Assembly: GCF_000429365.1 (NCBI RefSeq)
Contig: NZ_AUBS01000005.1
Coordinates: 174,610 to 238,609, forward strand
DNA: 64,000 nt
From: Pseudodonghicola xiamenensis DSM 18339
Lineage (GTDB): Bacteria > Pseudomonadota > Alphaproteobacteria > Rhodobacterales > Rhodobacteraceae
Direction of reading: 5' to 3'
Shown here: piece after piece, positions 1 to 7,989 of the stretch
Position numbering within the stretch: position 1 is the first letter of the stretch
Layout of the letters: each line of letters begins with the position of its first letter
Notes under the pieces: model-generated
The model's input: only the letters and a program-made list of their open reading frames with translations
The model's database searches: none
What the model was told of the DNA's origin: nothing
Made by a program: the position numbers and the translations under genes

Positions 1-425
1 CGGATCAGCGCGATGAGCCCGGCTTCGGCGGCATCGAATTGGTCCCGCACCCAGAGCTTGAAGTCGGTCGCCACCTGGTCGTTGCGCGACCGGCCGGTGT
101 GCAGCCGGCCCGCCGGCTCTCCGATGATCTCTTTCAGCCGGGCTTCCACGTTCATGTGGATGTCTTCCAGCGCGGTGGAGAACTGGAAGGTTCCGGCCTC
201 AATTTCTGACAAGACCGTGAGAAGCCCTTCCCGAATGGCCTCGGCATCGTTATCGCTGATCACGCCCGTCGCAGCCAGCATGGCGGCATGGGCCCTGGAA
301 CCGGCGATATCCTGGGACGCCATCCGCTTGTCGAACCCGATCGAGGCATTGATCGCCTCCATGATCGCGTCCGGTCCGGCGGCGAAGCGGCCGCCCCACA
401 TCTGGTTCGAGGATTGATCTGCCAT
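1..425 (-). CDS. argH: Argininosuccinate lyase, N-terminal part (runs off the window)
   Basis: Argininosuccinate lyase splits argininosuccinate into arginine and fumarate, the last step of cytoplasmic arginine synthesis. Only the first 141 codons are inside the window. The protein starts [14 protein letters not shown], and the WGGRF segment is the usual ArgH N-terminus. Further on are [10 protein letters not shown] and [14 protein letters not shown], the conserved substrate-binding blocks of the fumarase/aspartase superfamily. The start ATG is at 425 on the minus strand, back to back with the TlpA-like gene at 448, so the two promoters must lie within or beside each other's start regions. The identification is secure; the C-terminal signature block is outside the window. 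Confidence 0.95.
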   Translation of the reverse strand, partial: MADQSSNQMWGGRFAAGPDAIMEAINASIGFDKRMASQDIAGSRAHAAMLAATGVISDNDAEAIREGLLTVLSEIEAGTFQFSTALEDIHMNVEARLKEIIGEPAGRLHTGRSRNDQVATDFKLWVRDQFDAAEAGLIALI

Positions 426-447
426 GTTCTGCACCCGTGGAGGTAAA

Positions 448-1014
448 ATGCGCCTGTTCCGTTCCCTCACCCTTTATATGGCCCTGCTTCTGGGTGCAAA
501 CGCCGCCTTTGCCGCCGATCTCTCTGAACTCGGGGCGCTGCGCGAGGGCGACATGAAGAAACTGGCCCTCCACGCCGAGCCGAAACCGGTGTCCGAACTT
601 CCCTTCCAGCTTGCCGATGGCGCAGGAACCGCAACGCTGGCCGATTTTCGCGGCAAATATCTGCTGCTGAACTTCTGGGCCACCTGGTGCGCCCCCTGCC
701 GCAAGGAGATGCCGATGCTCGCCGCCCTGCAGGAGGAGTTCGGCGGCGACCGCTTCCAGGTGGTCACCATCGCCACCGGCCGCAACTCTCCTGCCGGGAT
801 CCGGAAGTTCTTCGACGAGATCGGCGTGACCGACCTACCGCGCTATCAGGATCCGAAACAGGCGCTGGCCCGTGACATGGCGGTGCTGGGCCTGCCCGTC
901 ACCGTGATTGTCGACCCCGAGGGGCGCGAGATCGGCCGGTTGATGGGGGACGCGGACTGGAGCTCGGACAGCGCCAAGGCCATCATCTCGGCCCTGCTGC
1001 TCGACGACGCCTGA
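448..1014 (+). CDS. tlpA: TlpA-like periplasmic thiol-disulfide oxidoreductase
   Basis: A 188-residue thioredoxin-fold protein with an N-terminal hydrophobic segment (about residues 5-22), suggesting membrane anchoring or export to the periplasm. The redox site is WCAPC (Cys81 and Cys84) in the context [15 protein letters not shown], the usual TlpA/ResA/CcmG form, followed by a cis-proline segment GLPVTVIVD. TlpA-like proteins reduce cysteines of apocytochrome c or of the copper site of haem-copper oxidases. I chose ATG 448 because GGAGG lies four bases upstream; an earlier in-frame ATG at 424 overlaps the divergent argH start and has no such site. Which partner it reduces cannot be told from sequence. 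Confidence 0.9.
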   Translation: MRLFRSLTLYMALLLGANAAFAADLSELGALREGDMKKLALHAEPKPVSELPFQLADGAGTATLADFRGKYLLLNFWATWCAPCRKEMPMLAALQEEFGGDRFQVVTIATGRNSPAGIRKFFDEIGVTDLPRYQDPKQALARDMAVLGLPVTVIVDPEGREIGRLMGDADWSSDSAKAIISALLLDDA

Positions 1015-1333
1015 GCCCCTCCCCTGCCGCGTCAGTCCGGCCATCAGCACAAAGTTTACGCTAAGTCACCCAACAGGTGACCCAAATCGGGAATCATGGC
1101 ATAACTTTCGTTATGGAAGGAGACTGATTCCCAAAAAATCGGCGCGATTACCTGCGCCAGGAGACGTTAGGTCAACGCGACATCCCAGGATTGTCGTGAG
1201 TGGATGTTTATGTGCCGCGACCGACCTCGGCCCCAAGGGGATCCCCCCTCTTTCCACGCGTGTTGACAAGTTTACGGGCCTTCCAATGGCCCTTGTTTAT
1301 TAGATCAAGTCCATTTTCAGGGAGAGCAAGCTC
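1015..1333. other. Intergenic region upstream of the VWA protein gene
   Basis: About 320 bases without a gene. The first part, up to about 1132, holds the inverted repeats listed separately. The remainder runs to the VWA gene and ends in GGGAGAG, a plausible ribosome binding site seven to eight bases before its ATG. I see no confident -35/-10 pair and no small gene. Confidence 0.6.
1065..1132. repeat. Cluster of one simple and two nested inverted repeats
   Basis: Three palindromes follow each other. GTCACC-N5-GGTGAC occupies 1065-1081. CATAAC-tttc-GTTATG occupies 1100-1115 and sits inside a larger pair, GGGAATCA (1089-1096) and TGATTCCC (1125-1132). The nested pair can form an extended stem or cruciform. 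There is no T-tract, so this does not look like a simple terminator of the thioredoxin gene. Operators for a dimeric regulator or an RNA structure in the leader of the VWA gene are both possible. Confidence 0.6.
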
Positions 1334-3145
1334 ATGGCCAGCGTCACATTCACCATTCCCGGCACGGTCGACACCATCGTTACCGTCACCGAAGTCATCA
1401 ATCCCCTTACCGGCCTGCGGGAATTGCAGTTCGACGTCAGCGTCGACGAAAGCGCCGGCACCGAGGGCGATCTGCGCGGGCTGTATTTCGATCTCGCCGA
1501 TGAAAGCGCTCTCGGCTCCCTCTCGATCAGTGGCGCCGACGTGACCGGATCGCAATTTGCCGCCAATGACGTCACCGATCTGGGACGCGGCAACAATATG
1601 AACGGCAAACACACCAACAAGGGCAACGGCTTTGACGCCGGGGTCGGTTTCGGCACCCCGGGCATGGCCCGGGACGACATCGACCACACCAGCTTTACGC
1701 TGGCGTCGACCGATGGCGATCTGAACCTCGATCTGCTCAGCGAGATGCGCTTCGGCGTCCGGGTCACCTCGATCGGCAGCGATCTCGATCGCGACGGCGG
1801 CCAGAAGGTCGTGGGCGACGCGCCCTATATCAACCTGCCGCCCGATGCCTATGACGACGGTCTCGGCGCGGACAATCGCCTGGTGGTGGAAAGCGGCGAC
1901 AGCATCAGCATCGACGTGCTCGCCAATGACGAGGACCGCGACGGCAGTCTCGATCCCGCGACACTGACGATCGTCGCGCCTACCCCGCTCGGTTCCGCCT
2001 CGATCAACAGCGGCCAGATCGAATTTCACGCCAATGATGTAGGCGGCGACAGCAGCGATGGGTCCGGCGTCGGCGCCATCGGCTATACGGTCGATGACAA
2101 TGAAGGCACGGCCAGCAATACCGCCTATGCCTACGTCCATGTGATCGACCCGCTGATCGAAACCGACACCGATTCCTCTGTCGCGGCGCTGAACGGTCAG
2201 ACCATCGCGATGAGCCTGACCACAGAGGACCGCACCTATAACGACGAAAGCGAGGTGGCGGGGACCATCAATTTCGGCGACCTGGCGCAGAAGGATGTGA
2301 ATGTCTCCTTCGTGATCGACGGTTCGGGGTCGATCAACGCGGCGGAATGGGCGCAACAACTTGCCGCCGTGCAGGACACCATCGACCTGCTGCGCAGTCG
2401 CTTCGACGGCACCGGTACGGATGTCGAAATCCAGCTTGTGCAATTCTCGGGCGAACCGAGCTCCACCCCCGACGCCTTCGGCGCCAGCTTTGGCCTTTTC
2501 GACCATACGCTGGACGATATCACCACCGGAACGCCGCTGTCCTCGCAACTGCGCCAGGTCACCAATTACGAGGCCGGGCTGCGCCTGGCCAGGGATTTCC
2601 TGGTGCCGCAGGATGGCGACGAAAACTATATGGTCTTCATCTCGGACGGGGTGCCCCTGACCGCCTACAACCCGAACGGCAACGGCACCTCCATCAATTC
2701 CTCCAGCCCCAGCTACTACATGGACGAAGTTCAGGCGATCTGGGCGGCCGGCACCTCTGTCACCGCGCTCGGCTTCGGCTCGGTCGACAAGCCACGGCTG
2801 GATCAGATCGACAACACCGGCGGCGCGCAGGTCTTCGCCAATGCCTCACAGTTGGGGGACGCGCTTGGCGCCTCGCCGCTCTTTCCGGCGGATGTGATCG
2901 AATTCAATCTCAGCGTTAACGGAACCGATACCGGCCTGAACAGCGCCGACCTGGTCGATCTTGGCGGCGGCGACCTTGGCTTTTCCGGCGCGCTGAGCGG
3001 GCTCGACACCACGGCGGGCGCCGTCAATACCGTGATCGCCACTGCCAGCTTCGACGTCGACGGTGACGGGCTGGCCGATGAGATACGCACCGTTCAAACC
3101 CAGATCGAAGCAACCGACGGCTCCGATATCTTCGCCTGGATTTGA
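1334..3145 (+). CDS. Large acidic VWA-domain protein, probable type I secretion substrate
   Basis: A 603-residue acidic, Gly/Asp/Ser-rich protein with no N-terminal signal peptide. Residues about 1-165 form a beta-rich domain with the segment GFGTPGMARDDIDHTSFTL, a type I recall from large secreted and RTX-like proteins. Residues about 180-272 resemble a cadherin- or Ig-like repeat (DVLANDEDRDGSLDP). A von Willebrand factor A domain spans about 322-515, with a complete MIDAS: D329-G-S331-G-S333, T410 and D438 in ISDG. The C-terminus is short and ends DGSDIFAWI, which resembles the start of C-terminal regions of type I secreted proteins. Function is probably extracellular adhesion or matrix binding; no secretion genes lie nearby. 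RBS GGGAGAG supports the start. Confidence 0.82.
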   Translation: MASVTFTIPGTVDTIVTVTEVINPLTGLRELQFDVSVDESAGTEGDLRGLYFDLADESALGSLSISGADVTGSQFAANDVTDLGRGNNMNGKHTNKGNGFDAGVGFGTPGMARDDIDHTSFTLASTDGDLNLDLLSEMRFGVRVTSIGSDLDRDGGQKVVGDAPYINLPPDAYDDGLGADNRLVVESGDSISIDVLANDEDRDGSLDPATLTIVAPTPLGSASINSGQIEFHANDVGGDSSDGSGVGAIGYTVDDNEGTASNTAYAYVHVIDPLIETDTDSSVAALNGQTIAMSLTTEDRTYNDESEVAGTINFGDLAQKDVNVSFVIDGSGSINAAEWAQQLAAVQDTIDLLRSRFDGTGTDVEIQLVQFSGEPSSTPDAFGASFGLFDHTLDDITTGTPLSSQLRQVTNYEAGLRLARDFLVPQDGDENYMVFISDGVPLTAYNPNGNGTSINSSSPSYYMDEVQAIWAAGTSVTALGFGSVDKPRLDQIDNTGGAQVFANASQLGDALGASPLFPADVIEFNLSVNGTDTGLNSADLVDLGGGDLGFSGALSGLDTTAGAVNTVIATASFDVDGDGLADEIRTVQTQIEATDGSDIFAWI

Positions 3146-3153
3146 CGGCCGCG

Positions 3154-3182
3154 GCCGCCCGTCTTCCCCCACGACGGGCGGC
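3154..3182 (+). terminator. GC-rich hairpin after the VWA gene
   Basis: Ten-base perfect stem GCCGCCCGTC/GACGGGCGGC with a nine-base loop, starting eight bases after the stop codon. No T-tract follows, so it may act as a 3' stabiliser or weak terminator. Confidence 0.5.
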
Positions 3183-3259
3183 AAACCGGCCGACAGCGGC
3201 ACGTTCTCTTTTGACACCCCCCCTTTGCCCCCGGCTATGATCGGGCGAAGGGGTATGAA

Positions 3260-3646
3260 ATGTCAGCCTATCTGATTGTTCCGCTGGTCTCTCTTGCCAT
3301 TGCTGTCCTAGCCGGCCTTTTGGCCCTCGCCAGCCGACCGCGCCGGGCCCTTCTGGACGAGGACCGCGCCCGCGAAGCCTGGCAAAGCGCCACCGCCGGC
3401 GCACCGATCCGCCAGATGACTCTGTCGCGCGACCGACACGCGGCCCTGATTCTCGGCGACGGAGGACCGGCGCTGGTCTGGACCTCGGGTCAGGAGGTTC
3501 TGCTGCGCCGATTACTGGATTACGACCTTCTCGACGAAGGCAAAACGCTGCGATTGATCTTTCACGACTATGACACGCCCGCAGCCGTCCTGACGCTCGA
3601 CACCAGCGAACGCGCCCATTGGCTGAACCTGCTGAACGCGCCCTAA
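3260..3646 (+). CDS. Small single-pass membrane protein of unknown function
   Basis: A 128-residue protein that I do not recognise. Residues about 3-25 (YLIVPLVSLAIAVLAGLLALA) form one transmembrane segment. The rest is a soluble domain alternating charged and beta-like stretches, including LILGDGGPALVWTSGQE and LRLIFHDYDTPAAVLTL, that would face the cytoplasm under the positive-inside rule because RPRR follows the helix. The frame has normal high-GC codon use. Its TAA stop overlaps the TAG stop of tag, giving a tail-to-tail arrangement that shares CTAA. Confidence 0.75.
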   Translation: MSAYLIVPLVSLAIAVLAGLLALASRPRRALLDEDRAREAWQSATAGAPIRQMTLSRDRHAALILGDGGPALVWTSGQEVLLRRLLDYDLLDEGKTLRLIFHDYDTPAAVLTLDTSERAHWLNLLNAP

Positions 3647-4230
3647 ACGTGCGTCCCCAGCCGCCGCACCCGGTCATGGCAGGGGCAACAGGTCAGATGA
3701 TCGTTCACCATCCCCACCGCCTGCATGAAGGCGTAGACAATCGTTGGGCCACAAAAACGGAACCCCCGCTTTTTCAGATCCTTCGACAGGGCCGCGGACA
3801 GCGGGGTTGCCGCCGGCACCTCGGCAAGCGTCGCCCAGCGATTCTGGATCGGCGCGCCACCGACAAAATCCCACAGATACCGATCAAAGCCCTGCTCGGC
3901 CTCGATTTTTTGCCAGGCGCGCGCATTGCCGATGGTCGCCTCGATCTTGCCGCGATGGCGCACGATTCCCGGATCGGCCAACAGGCGCATCACCTCCTGT
4001 TCGCCCCAGGTGGCGATCACATCGGGATTGAACCCGGCAAAGGCAGCCCGAAAATTATCGCGTTTCTTCAGGATCGTGATCCAGCTCAACCCGGCCTGGA
4101 ACCCGTCGAGCACCAGTTTCTCCCACAATGCCCGGCTGTCTCGCTCTGGCACGCCCCATTCGGTATCGTGATAGGCAACATAGATCGGCTCCGACCCGGC
4201 CCAACCGCAACGTCCGCTGGTGGTTTCCAT
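3643..4230 (-). CDS. tag: DNA-3-methyladenine glycosylase I
   Basis: A base-excision repair enzyme that removes 3-methyladenine from alkylated DNA. The 195-residue protein shows the Tag pattern throughout: RCGWAG near the N-terminus, YHDTEWGVP, FQAGLSWITILKKRDNFR, and the zinc-binding C-terminus with H-x-x-x-C-x-C (NDHLTCCPCHD). I moved the start to ATG 4230, because GGAGGAGAG precedes it by a few bases; an ATG seven codons upstream has no such site. It is read towards the small membrane protein gene and shares its stop region. Confidence 0.95.
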   Translation of the reverse strand: METTSGRCGWAGSEPIYVAYHDTEWGVPERDSRALWEKLVLDGFQAGLSWITILKKRDNFRAAFAGFNPDVIATWGEQEVMRLLADPGIVRHRGKIEATIGNARAWQKIEAEQGFDRYLWDFVGGAPIQNRWATLAEVPAATPLSAALSKDLKKRGFRFCGPTIVYAFMQAVGMVNDHLTCCPCHDRVRRLGTHV

Positions 4231-4340
4231 CAAACTCTCCTCCGGCAACATGCAATTTGCGACAGCGTTAATAGCCCCTAAAGGATTTTGGCCGACGCTG
4301 GTCTGGAACTGACCCTTACCCCAGAATCCGAGAGACCGGA

Positions 4341-5180
4341 ATGAACAGCTCCCGCCCCCGCTTTGCCGACCAGCCCGAAGGCTTCGACAGCCCGCTGAAC
4401 GCCGCGCTTGTGGCGCGTGATCGCTCCACCCTCGACATGGTGGCCCAGGCGGTGCGTCACAAGCAATGCCTGCTGGCCTTCCAACCCGTGGTTCAGGCCC
4501 GACCGCCGCATAACACCGCCTTCTACGAAGGGCTGATTCGCGTTCTGGATGAAACCGGCCGGGTCATTCCCGCCCGAGACTTCATGCCCGTGGTGGAAAA
4601 TACCGAACTCGGACGCGAAATCGACTGCCTCGCTCTCGACAGCGGGTTGCAGGCCCTGATCCAGCATCCGACGCTGCGGCTCTCGATCAACATGTCGGCC
4701 CGATCGATCGGCTACAGCCGCTGGATGGAGACGCTGAACGGCGCACTGCGCCGGGACGAACGGCTGGGCGAACGGCTGACGCTGGAGATCAACGAAACCT
4801 CAGCCATGACGGTGCCCGAACTGGTGATCGATTTCATGGACCGGCTGCAGGGTCACGGCATTGCCTTCGCGCTGGACGATTTCGGCTCCGGGGCCATCAA
4901 CATCCGGCATTTCCGTGATTTCTTCTTCGATGCGGTGAAAATCGACGGCCAGTATATCCGGGGCGTGCATCGCGATCACGACACCCAGGCCATGCTGCGG
5001 GCCCTGATCGCCATGGCGCGCGAATTCGACATGCTGATCATCGCCGAGTCGGTCGAGCAGAGCGAGGATGCCGAATACCTGATGACGCTGGGGATCGACT
5101 GCATGCAGGGCTATCTGTTCGGTGCCCCGACGCTGCGACCGGACTGGGCCGCGCAGGACGGAACCCGCGCCGCCGGCTGA
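4341..5180 (+). CDS. EAL-domain protein, probable c-di-GMP phosphodiesterase
   Basis: A stand-alone EAL domain of 279 residues with no GGDEF, PAS or membrane segment. Residues expected for metal binding and catalysis are present: E63 in YEGL (EGL in place of EAL), N117 in INMSA, E149 in LEINET, D179-D180 in DDFGSG, K200 in KIDGQYI, E236 in AESVEQ and Q256 in CMQGYLFG. It is therefore likely an active cytoplasmic enzyme that hydrolyses c-di-GMP to pGpG. It lies alone between tag and the PHB genes on the plus strand and appears to be a single-gene unit. No partner sensor domain is visible in the sequence. Confidence 0.9.
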   Translation: MNSSRPRFADQPEGFDSPLNAALVARDRSTLDMVAQAVRHKQCLLAFQPVVQARPPHNTAFYEGLIRVLDETGRVIPARDFMPVVENTELGREIDCLALDSGLQALIQHPTLRLSINMSARSIGYSRWMETLNGALRRDERLGERLTLEINETSAMTVPELVIDFMDRLQGHGIAFALDDFGSGAINIRHFRDFFFDAVKIDGQYIRGVHRDHDTQAMLRALIAMAREFDMLIIAESVEQSEDAEYLMTLGIDCMQGYLFGAPTLRPDWAAQDGTRAAG

Positions 5181-5242
5181 CCGGCACGGGCCCCTGCGGC
5201 GGGCCCGCCCTGCCCCCGAATGCCGCAGGCGCACGGCTGTTG

Positions 5243-5260
5243 TTGCTGCGCGCGCAGCAA
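5243..5260. promoter_or_regulatory. Candidate PhaR operator upstream of phaA
   Basis: Perfect 18-base palindrome TTGCTGCGCGCGCAGCAA. It contains CTGC-N4-GCAG, matching the CTGC-N(3-4)-GCAG motif described for the PHB regulator PhaR in Rhodobacter and Paracoccus. It lies about 110 bases before phaA. PhaR itself is not in this window. Confidence 0.55.
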
Positions 5261-5371
5261 TCCGGTATCACCTGAAATATCGGGGCGGCGGTCCCCCGGA
5301 CGGAGGAGAGACCCGTCCGCGAGGCCGGATCAGGAGGATACCGCCCTTTGGATGGCAAAGGACCGGATCAC

Positions 5372-6547
5372 ATGACAAATGTAGTTATCGTATCGGCGGC
5401 GCGTACCGGCGTCGGGAGCTTCAGCGGATCATTCGCCAACACCCCGGCACATGAGCTGGGTGCGGCCGTTCTTGAGGCCGTGGTCGAACGTGCCGGCATC
5501 GCCAAGGAGGAGGTCTCGGAAACCATCCTTGGGCAAGTGTTGACTGCGGCGCAGGGGCAGAACCCGGCCCGTCAGGCCCATATCAACGCAGGCCTGCCGA
5601 TCAAAAGCGCTGCCTGGGGCATCAACCAGGTCTGTGGTTCGGGTCTGCGGACGGTGGCGCTGGCGGCGCAGCATGTCCAGCTTGGCGACGCCGCCATCGT
5701 GGCCGCAGGCGGTCAGGAAAGCATGAGCCTCAGCCCCCATGCCGCGGCGCTGCGCGCCGGCCACAAGATGGGCGACATGAAGTTCATCGACACCATGATC
5801 AAGGACGGGCTGTGGGATGCCTTCAACGGCTATCACATGGGGCAAACCGCCGAGAACGTCGCCGCCAAATGGCAGCTCACCCGCGAAATGCAGGATGAAT
5901 TCGCTGTGGCGAGCCAGAACAAGGCCGAAGCCGCGCAAGCTGCTGGCAAGTTCGCCGACGAGATCGTCCCCTTTGTCATCAAGACCCGCAAGGGCGAAAC
6001 GGTGATGGACACCGACGAATACATCCGTCACGGCGCCACGCTGGAAGCGATGACCCGTCTGCGCCCGGCCTTCATGAAGGACGGCACCGTCACCGCCGGC
6101 AATGCCTCGGGCATCAATGATGGCGCCGCCGCAGTGCTGCTGATGACCGCCGACGAGGCCGAGAAACGCGGCATCGAACCGCTGGCCCGCATCGCATCCT
6201 GGGCCACTGCCGGGGTCGATCCCGCAATCATGGGCACCGGTCCGATCCCCTCGTCGCGCAAGGCGCTGGAAAAGGCCGGTTGGAGCGTTTCCGATCTGGA
6301 TCTGGTCGAGGCCAACGAAGCCTTTGCCGCCCAGGCGCTGGCGGTCAACGCCGACATGGGCTGGGATCCGGCCATCGTCAACGTCAACGGCGGCGCCATC
6401 GCCATCGGTCACCCGATCGGCGCCTCGGGCTGCCGCATCCTCAACACCCTGCTGTTCGAAATGAAGCGCCGCGACGCCAAGAAGGGCCTGGCCACCCTGT
6501 GCATCGGCGGCGGCATGGGTGTTGCGATGTGCCTTGAGCGGCCGTAA
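5372..6547 (+). CDS. phaA: Acetyl-CoA acetyltransferase (beta-ketothiolase)
   Basis: Condenses two acetyl-CoA to acetoacetyl-CoA, the first step of polyhydroxybutyrate synthesis. The 391-residue protein has the three catalytic residues of biosynthetic thiolases: Cys88 in [10 protein letters not shown], His347 in GHPIGASG and Cys377 in LCIGGGMG. The start [13 protein letters not shown] is typical of the family. An in-frame ATG eight codons upstream (5348) is closer to an AGGAGG at about 5331, so the exact start is not fully settled. phaB follows on the same strand, but a strong terminator separates the two. Confidence 0.95.
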   Translation: MTNVVIVSAARTGVGSFSGSFANTPAHELGAAVLEAVVERAGIAKEEVSETILGQVLTAAQGQNPARQAHINAGLPIKSAAWGINQVCGSGLRTVALAAQHVQLGDAAIVAAGGQESMSLSPHAAALRAGHKMGDMKFIDTMIKDGLWDAFNGYHMGQTAENVAAKWQLTREMQDEFAVASQNKAEAAQAAGKFADEIVPFVIKTRKGETVMDTDEYIRHGATLEAMTRLRPAFMKDGTVTAGNASGINDGAAAVLLMTADEAEKRGIEPLARIASWATAGVDPAIMGTGPIPSSRKALEKAGWSVSDLDLVEANEAFAAQALAVNADMGWDPAIVNVNGGAIAIGHPIGASGCRILNTLLFEMKRRDAKKGLATLCIGGGMGVAMCLERP

Positions 6548-6574
6548 CAGCAACGCTGACAGAACAGACGGACA

Positions 6575-6602
6575 GGGCGCCTTTGGGCGCCCTTTTCTTT
6601 TT
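6575..6602 (+). terminator. Rho-independent terminator of phaA
   Basis: Seven-base stem GGGCGCC/GGCGCCC with a four-base loop, followed directly by TTTTCTTTTT. Confidence 0.9.
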
Positions 6603-6666
6603 CCAGCAAGGATTTGCCTGAAAACCGGAATATTTTCCGCTCGTCCTGGAGTTTCATCACGAAATA

Positions 6667-6694
6667 TTGTTGCTCATAACGGCAAGGATATGTA
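6667..6694 (+). promoter_or_regulatory. Candidate promoter for phaB
   Basis: TTGTTG (6667-6672) and TATGTA (6689-6694) are separated by 16 bases, about 40 bases before the phaB start. A separate promoter is expected because phaA has its own terminator. The match to the consensus is only partial. Confidence 0.35.
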
Positions 6695-6734
6695 ACAGCA
6701 TTACTTAGGCAATTTGAGAGTGGAGGAAACCTCA

Positions 6735-7457
6735 ATGGCACGTACAGCACTCGTCACCGGCGGTTCGCGCGGTATCGGCGCGGCGATTTCGCAGACCCTG
6801 AAGGCCCAGGGATATGCGGTTGCAGCCACCTATGCCGGCAATGATGAGGCCGCGGCGAAATTCAGCGAAGAAACCGGCATCAAGACCTACAAATGGAATG
6901 TCGGTGACTATGAAGACAGCAAGGCCGGCATCGCCCGGGTCGAGGCCGATCTGGGCCCGATCGACGTGGTGGTGGCCAACGCCGGCATCACCCGCGATGC
7001 CCCCTTCCACAAGATGACGCCCGAGCAATGGCACGACGTGGTCAACACCAACCTGACCGGCGTGTTCAACACCATCCACCCGATCTGGCCCGGCATGCGC
7101 GAGCGCAAGTTCGGCCGGGTCATCGTGATCAGTTCGATCAACGGGCAGAAGGGACAGTTCGGCCAGGTGAACTACGCCGCCACCAAGGCCGGCGATCTGG
7201 GTATCGTCAAATCGCTGGCCCAGGAAGGCGCCCGGTTCAATATCACCGCCAACGCCATTTGCCCCGGCTATATCGGGACCGACATGGTGATGGCCGTTCC
7301 GGAAAAGGTGCGCGAGTCGATCATCGCCCAGATCCCCGTGGGCCGGCTGGGCGAGCCTGAGGAAATCGCCCGCTGCGTGGCCTTCCTTGCCGCCGATGAC
7401 GCCGGGTTCATCACCGGATCGACCCTCACCGCGAACGGCGGCCAGTTCTTCGTCTGA
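6735..7457 (+). CDS. phaB: Acetoacetyl-CoA reductase (SDR family)
   Basis: NADPH-dependent reduction of acetoacetyl-CoA to (R)-3-hydroxybutyryl-CoA, the monomer for PHB synthase. The 240-residue protein is a classical SDR: TGGSRGIG (residues 8-15) for the cofactor, ANAGITRD, the catalytic pair Tyr147 and Lys151 in NYAATKAG, and the substrate-loop segment VNYAATK/CPGYIGTDMV usual for PhaB. GGAGG lies seven bases before ATG 6735; the upstream in-frame ATG at 6714 has no such site. PHB synthase (phaC) is not in the window, which is common in this group. Confidence 0.96.
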   Translation: MARTALVTGGSRGIGAAISQTLKAQGYAVAATYAGNDEAAAKFSEETGIKTYKWNVGDYEDSKAGIARVEADLGPIDVVVANAGITRDAPFHKMTPEQWHDVVNTNLTGVFNTIHPIWPGMRERKFGRVIVISSINGQKGQFGQVNYAATKAGDLGIVKSLAQEGARFNITANAICPGYIGTDMVMAVPEKVRESIIAQIPVGRLGEPEEIARCVAFLAADDAGFITGSTLTANGGQFFV

Positions 7458-7487
7458 CCCCACCGATCCCGGCATGACGCAGACAAA

Positions 7488-7519
7488 GGGCCGGCCCACC
7501 AGGCCGGCCCTTCTCGTTT
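7488..7519 (+). terminator. Rho-independent terminator of phaB
   Basis: Nine-base perfect stem GGGCCGGCC/GGCCGGCCC with a five-base loop, followed by TTCTCGTTT, 30 bases after the stop codon. Confidence 0.85.
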
Positions 7520-7620
7520 CCCACCACGCGGGACCGGCCCGCATGACAACTCCACAAGCCATCCCAAAGGGATTGGCCGGCGACAAAATAGAATCCTCTG
7601 AAACACTCAGCGGAGGAAAG

Positions 7621-7632
7621 CCCCCCCCCCCC
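7621..7632. repeat. Tract of twelve C residues
   Basis: An uninterrupted run of 12 C in the intergenic region between the phaB terminator and the 3' end of the DUF465 gene. It does not lie in a recognisable gene or promoter. Such runs can change length by slippage, or may be mis-sequenced. Confidence 0.9.
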
Positions 7633-7689
7633 GAAAGGAGCACAGCTTTTCCTGTATTCCCGTCCTTTCCGGTTGCAACCTGCGCCGGA

Positions 7690-7854
7690 TCAGTTTGACA
7701 GGCGTTCGATTTCTTCTTTCAGCTTCAGTTTGCGTTTCTTCAAGGAAACCAGATGCAGCGCATCGACGCTCGGCGTCCGTTGCGCTCGCTCCACTTCGGA
7801 GCTCAGACTTTCATGCTTCCGCTTCAGTTCCGACAGATACGAACTTACGCTCAT
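7690..7854 (-). CDS. DUF465 (YdcH-like) small protein
   Basis: A 54-residue, highly charged helical protein: SYLSELKRKHESLSSEVE followed by LKKRKLKLKEEIERL, the compact two-helix hairpin of DUF465. The biochemical role of this family is unknown. AGAGGAGG precedes ATG 7854 closely, which rules out an in-frame start twenty codons upstream. The upstream region up to 7990 holds the palindrome GTAACGTTAC (about 7977-7986) and an A/T-rich stretch that may be its promoter. It is co-directional with the methyltransferase gene behind it. Confidence 0.88.
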   Translation of the reverse strand: MSVSSYLSELKRKHESLSSEVERAQRTPSVDALHLVSLKKRKLKLKEEIERLSN

Positions 7855-7989
7855 GGCAATCCTCCTCTGACTGTGATGCAAGATCAGTGGAGCACAAGTT
7901 TGCCCCCCTGTCACGCTGCAGTCGCATTAGATTTTTACAAAAGCGACATATTGCCTTTAACGGTGTTGCGACCCTAGGTAACGTTACGC

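Noticed and set aside
1208..2548. Long open frame on the minus strand opposite the VWA gene
   Set aside because: It is antisense to a gene with a complete MIDAS and good RBS. It is rich in Arg, Gly and Asp without any domain, as expected for the complement of high-GC coding DNA.
4261..4340. CtrA-type operator (TTAA-N7-TTAA) before the EAL gene
   Set aside because: Only one half-site, GTTAAT, is present; the second is missing at the required distance.
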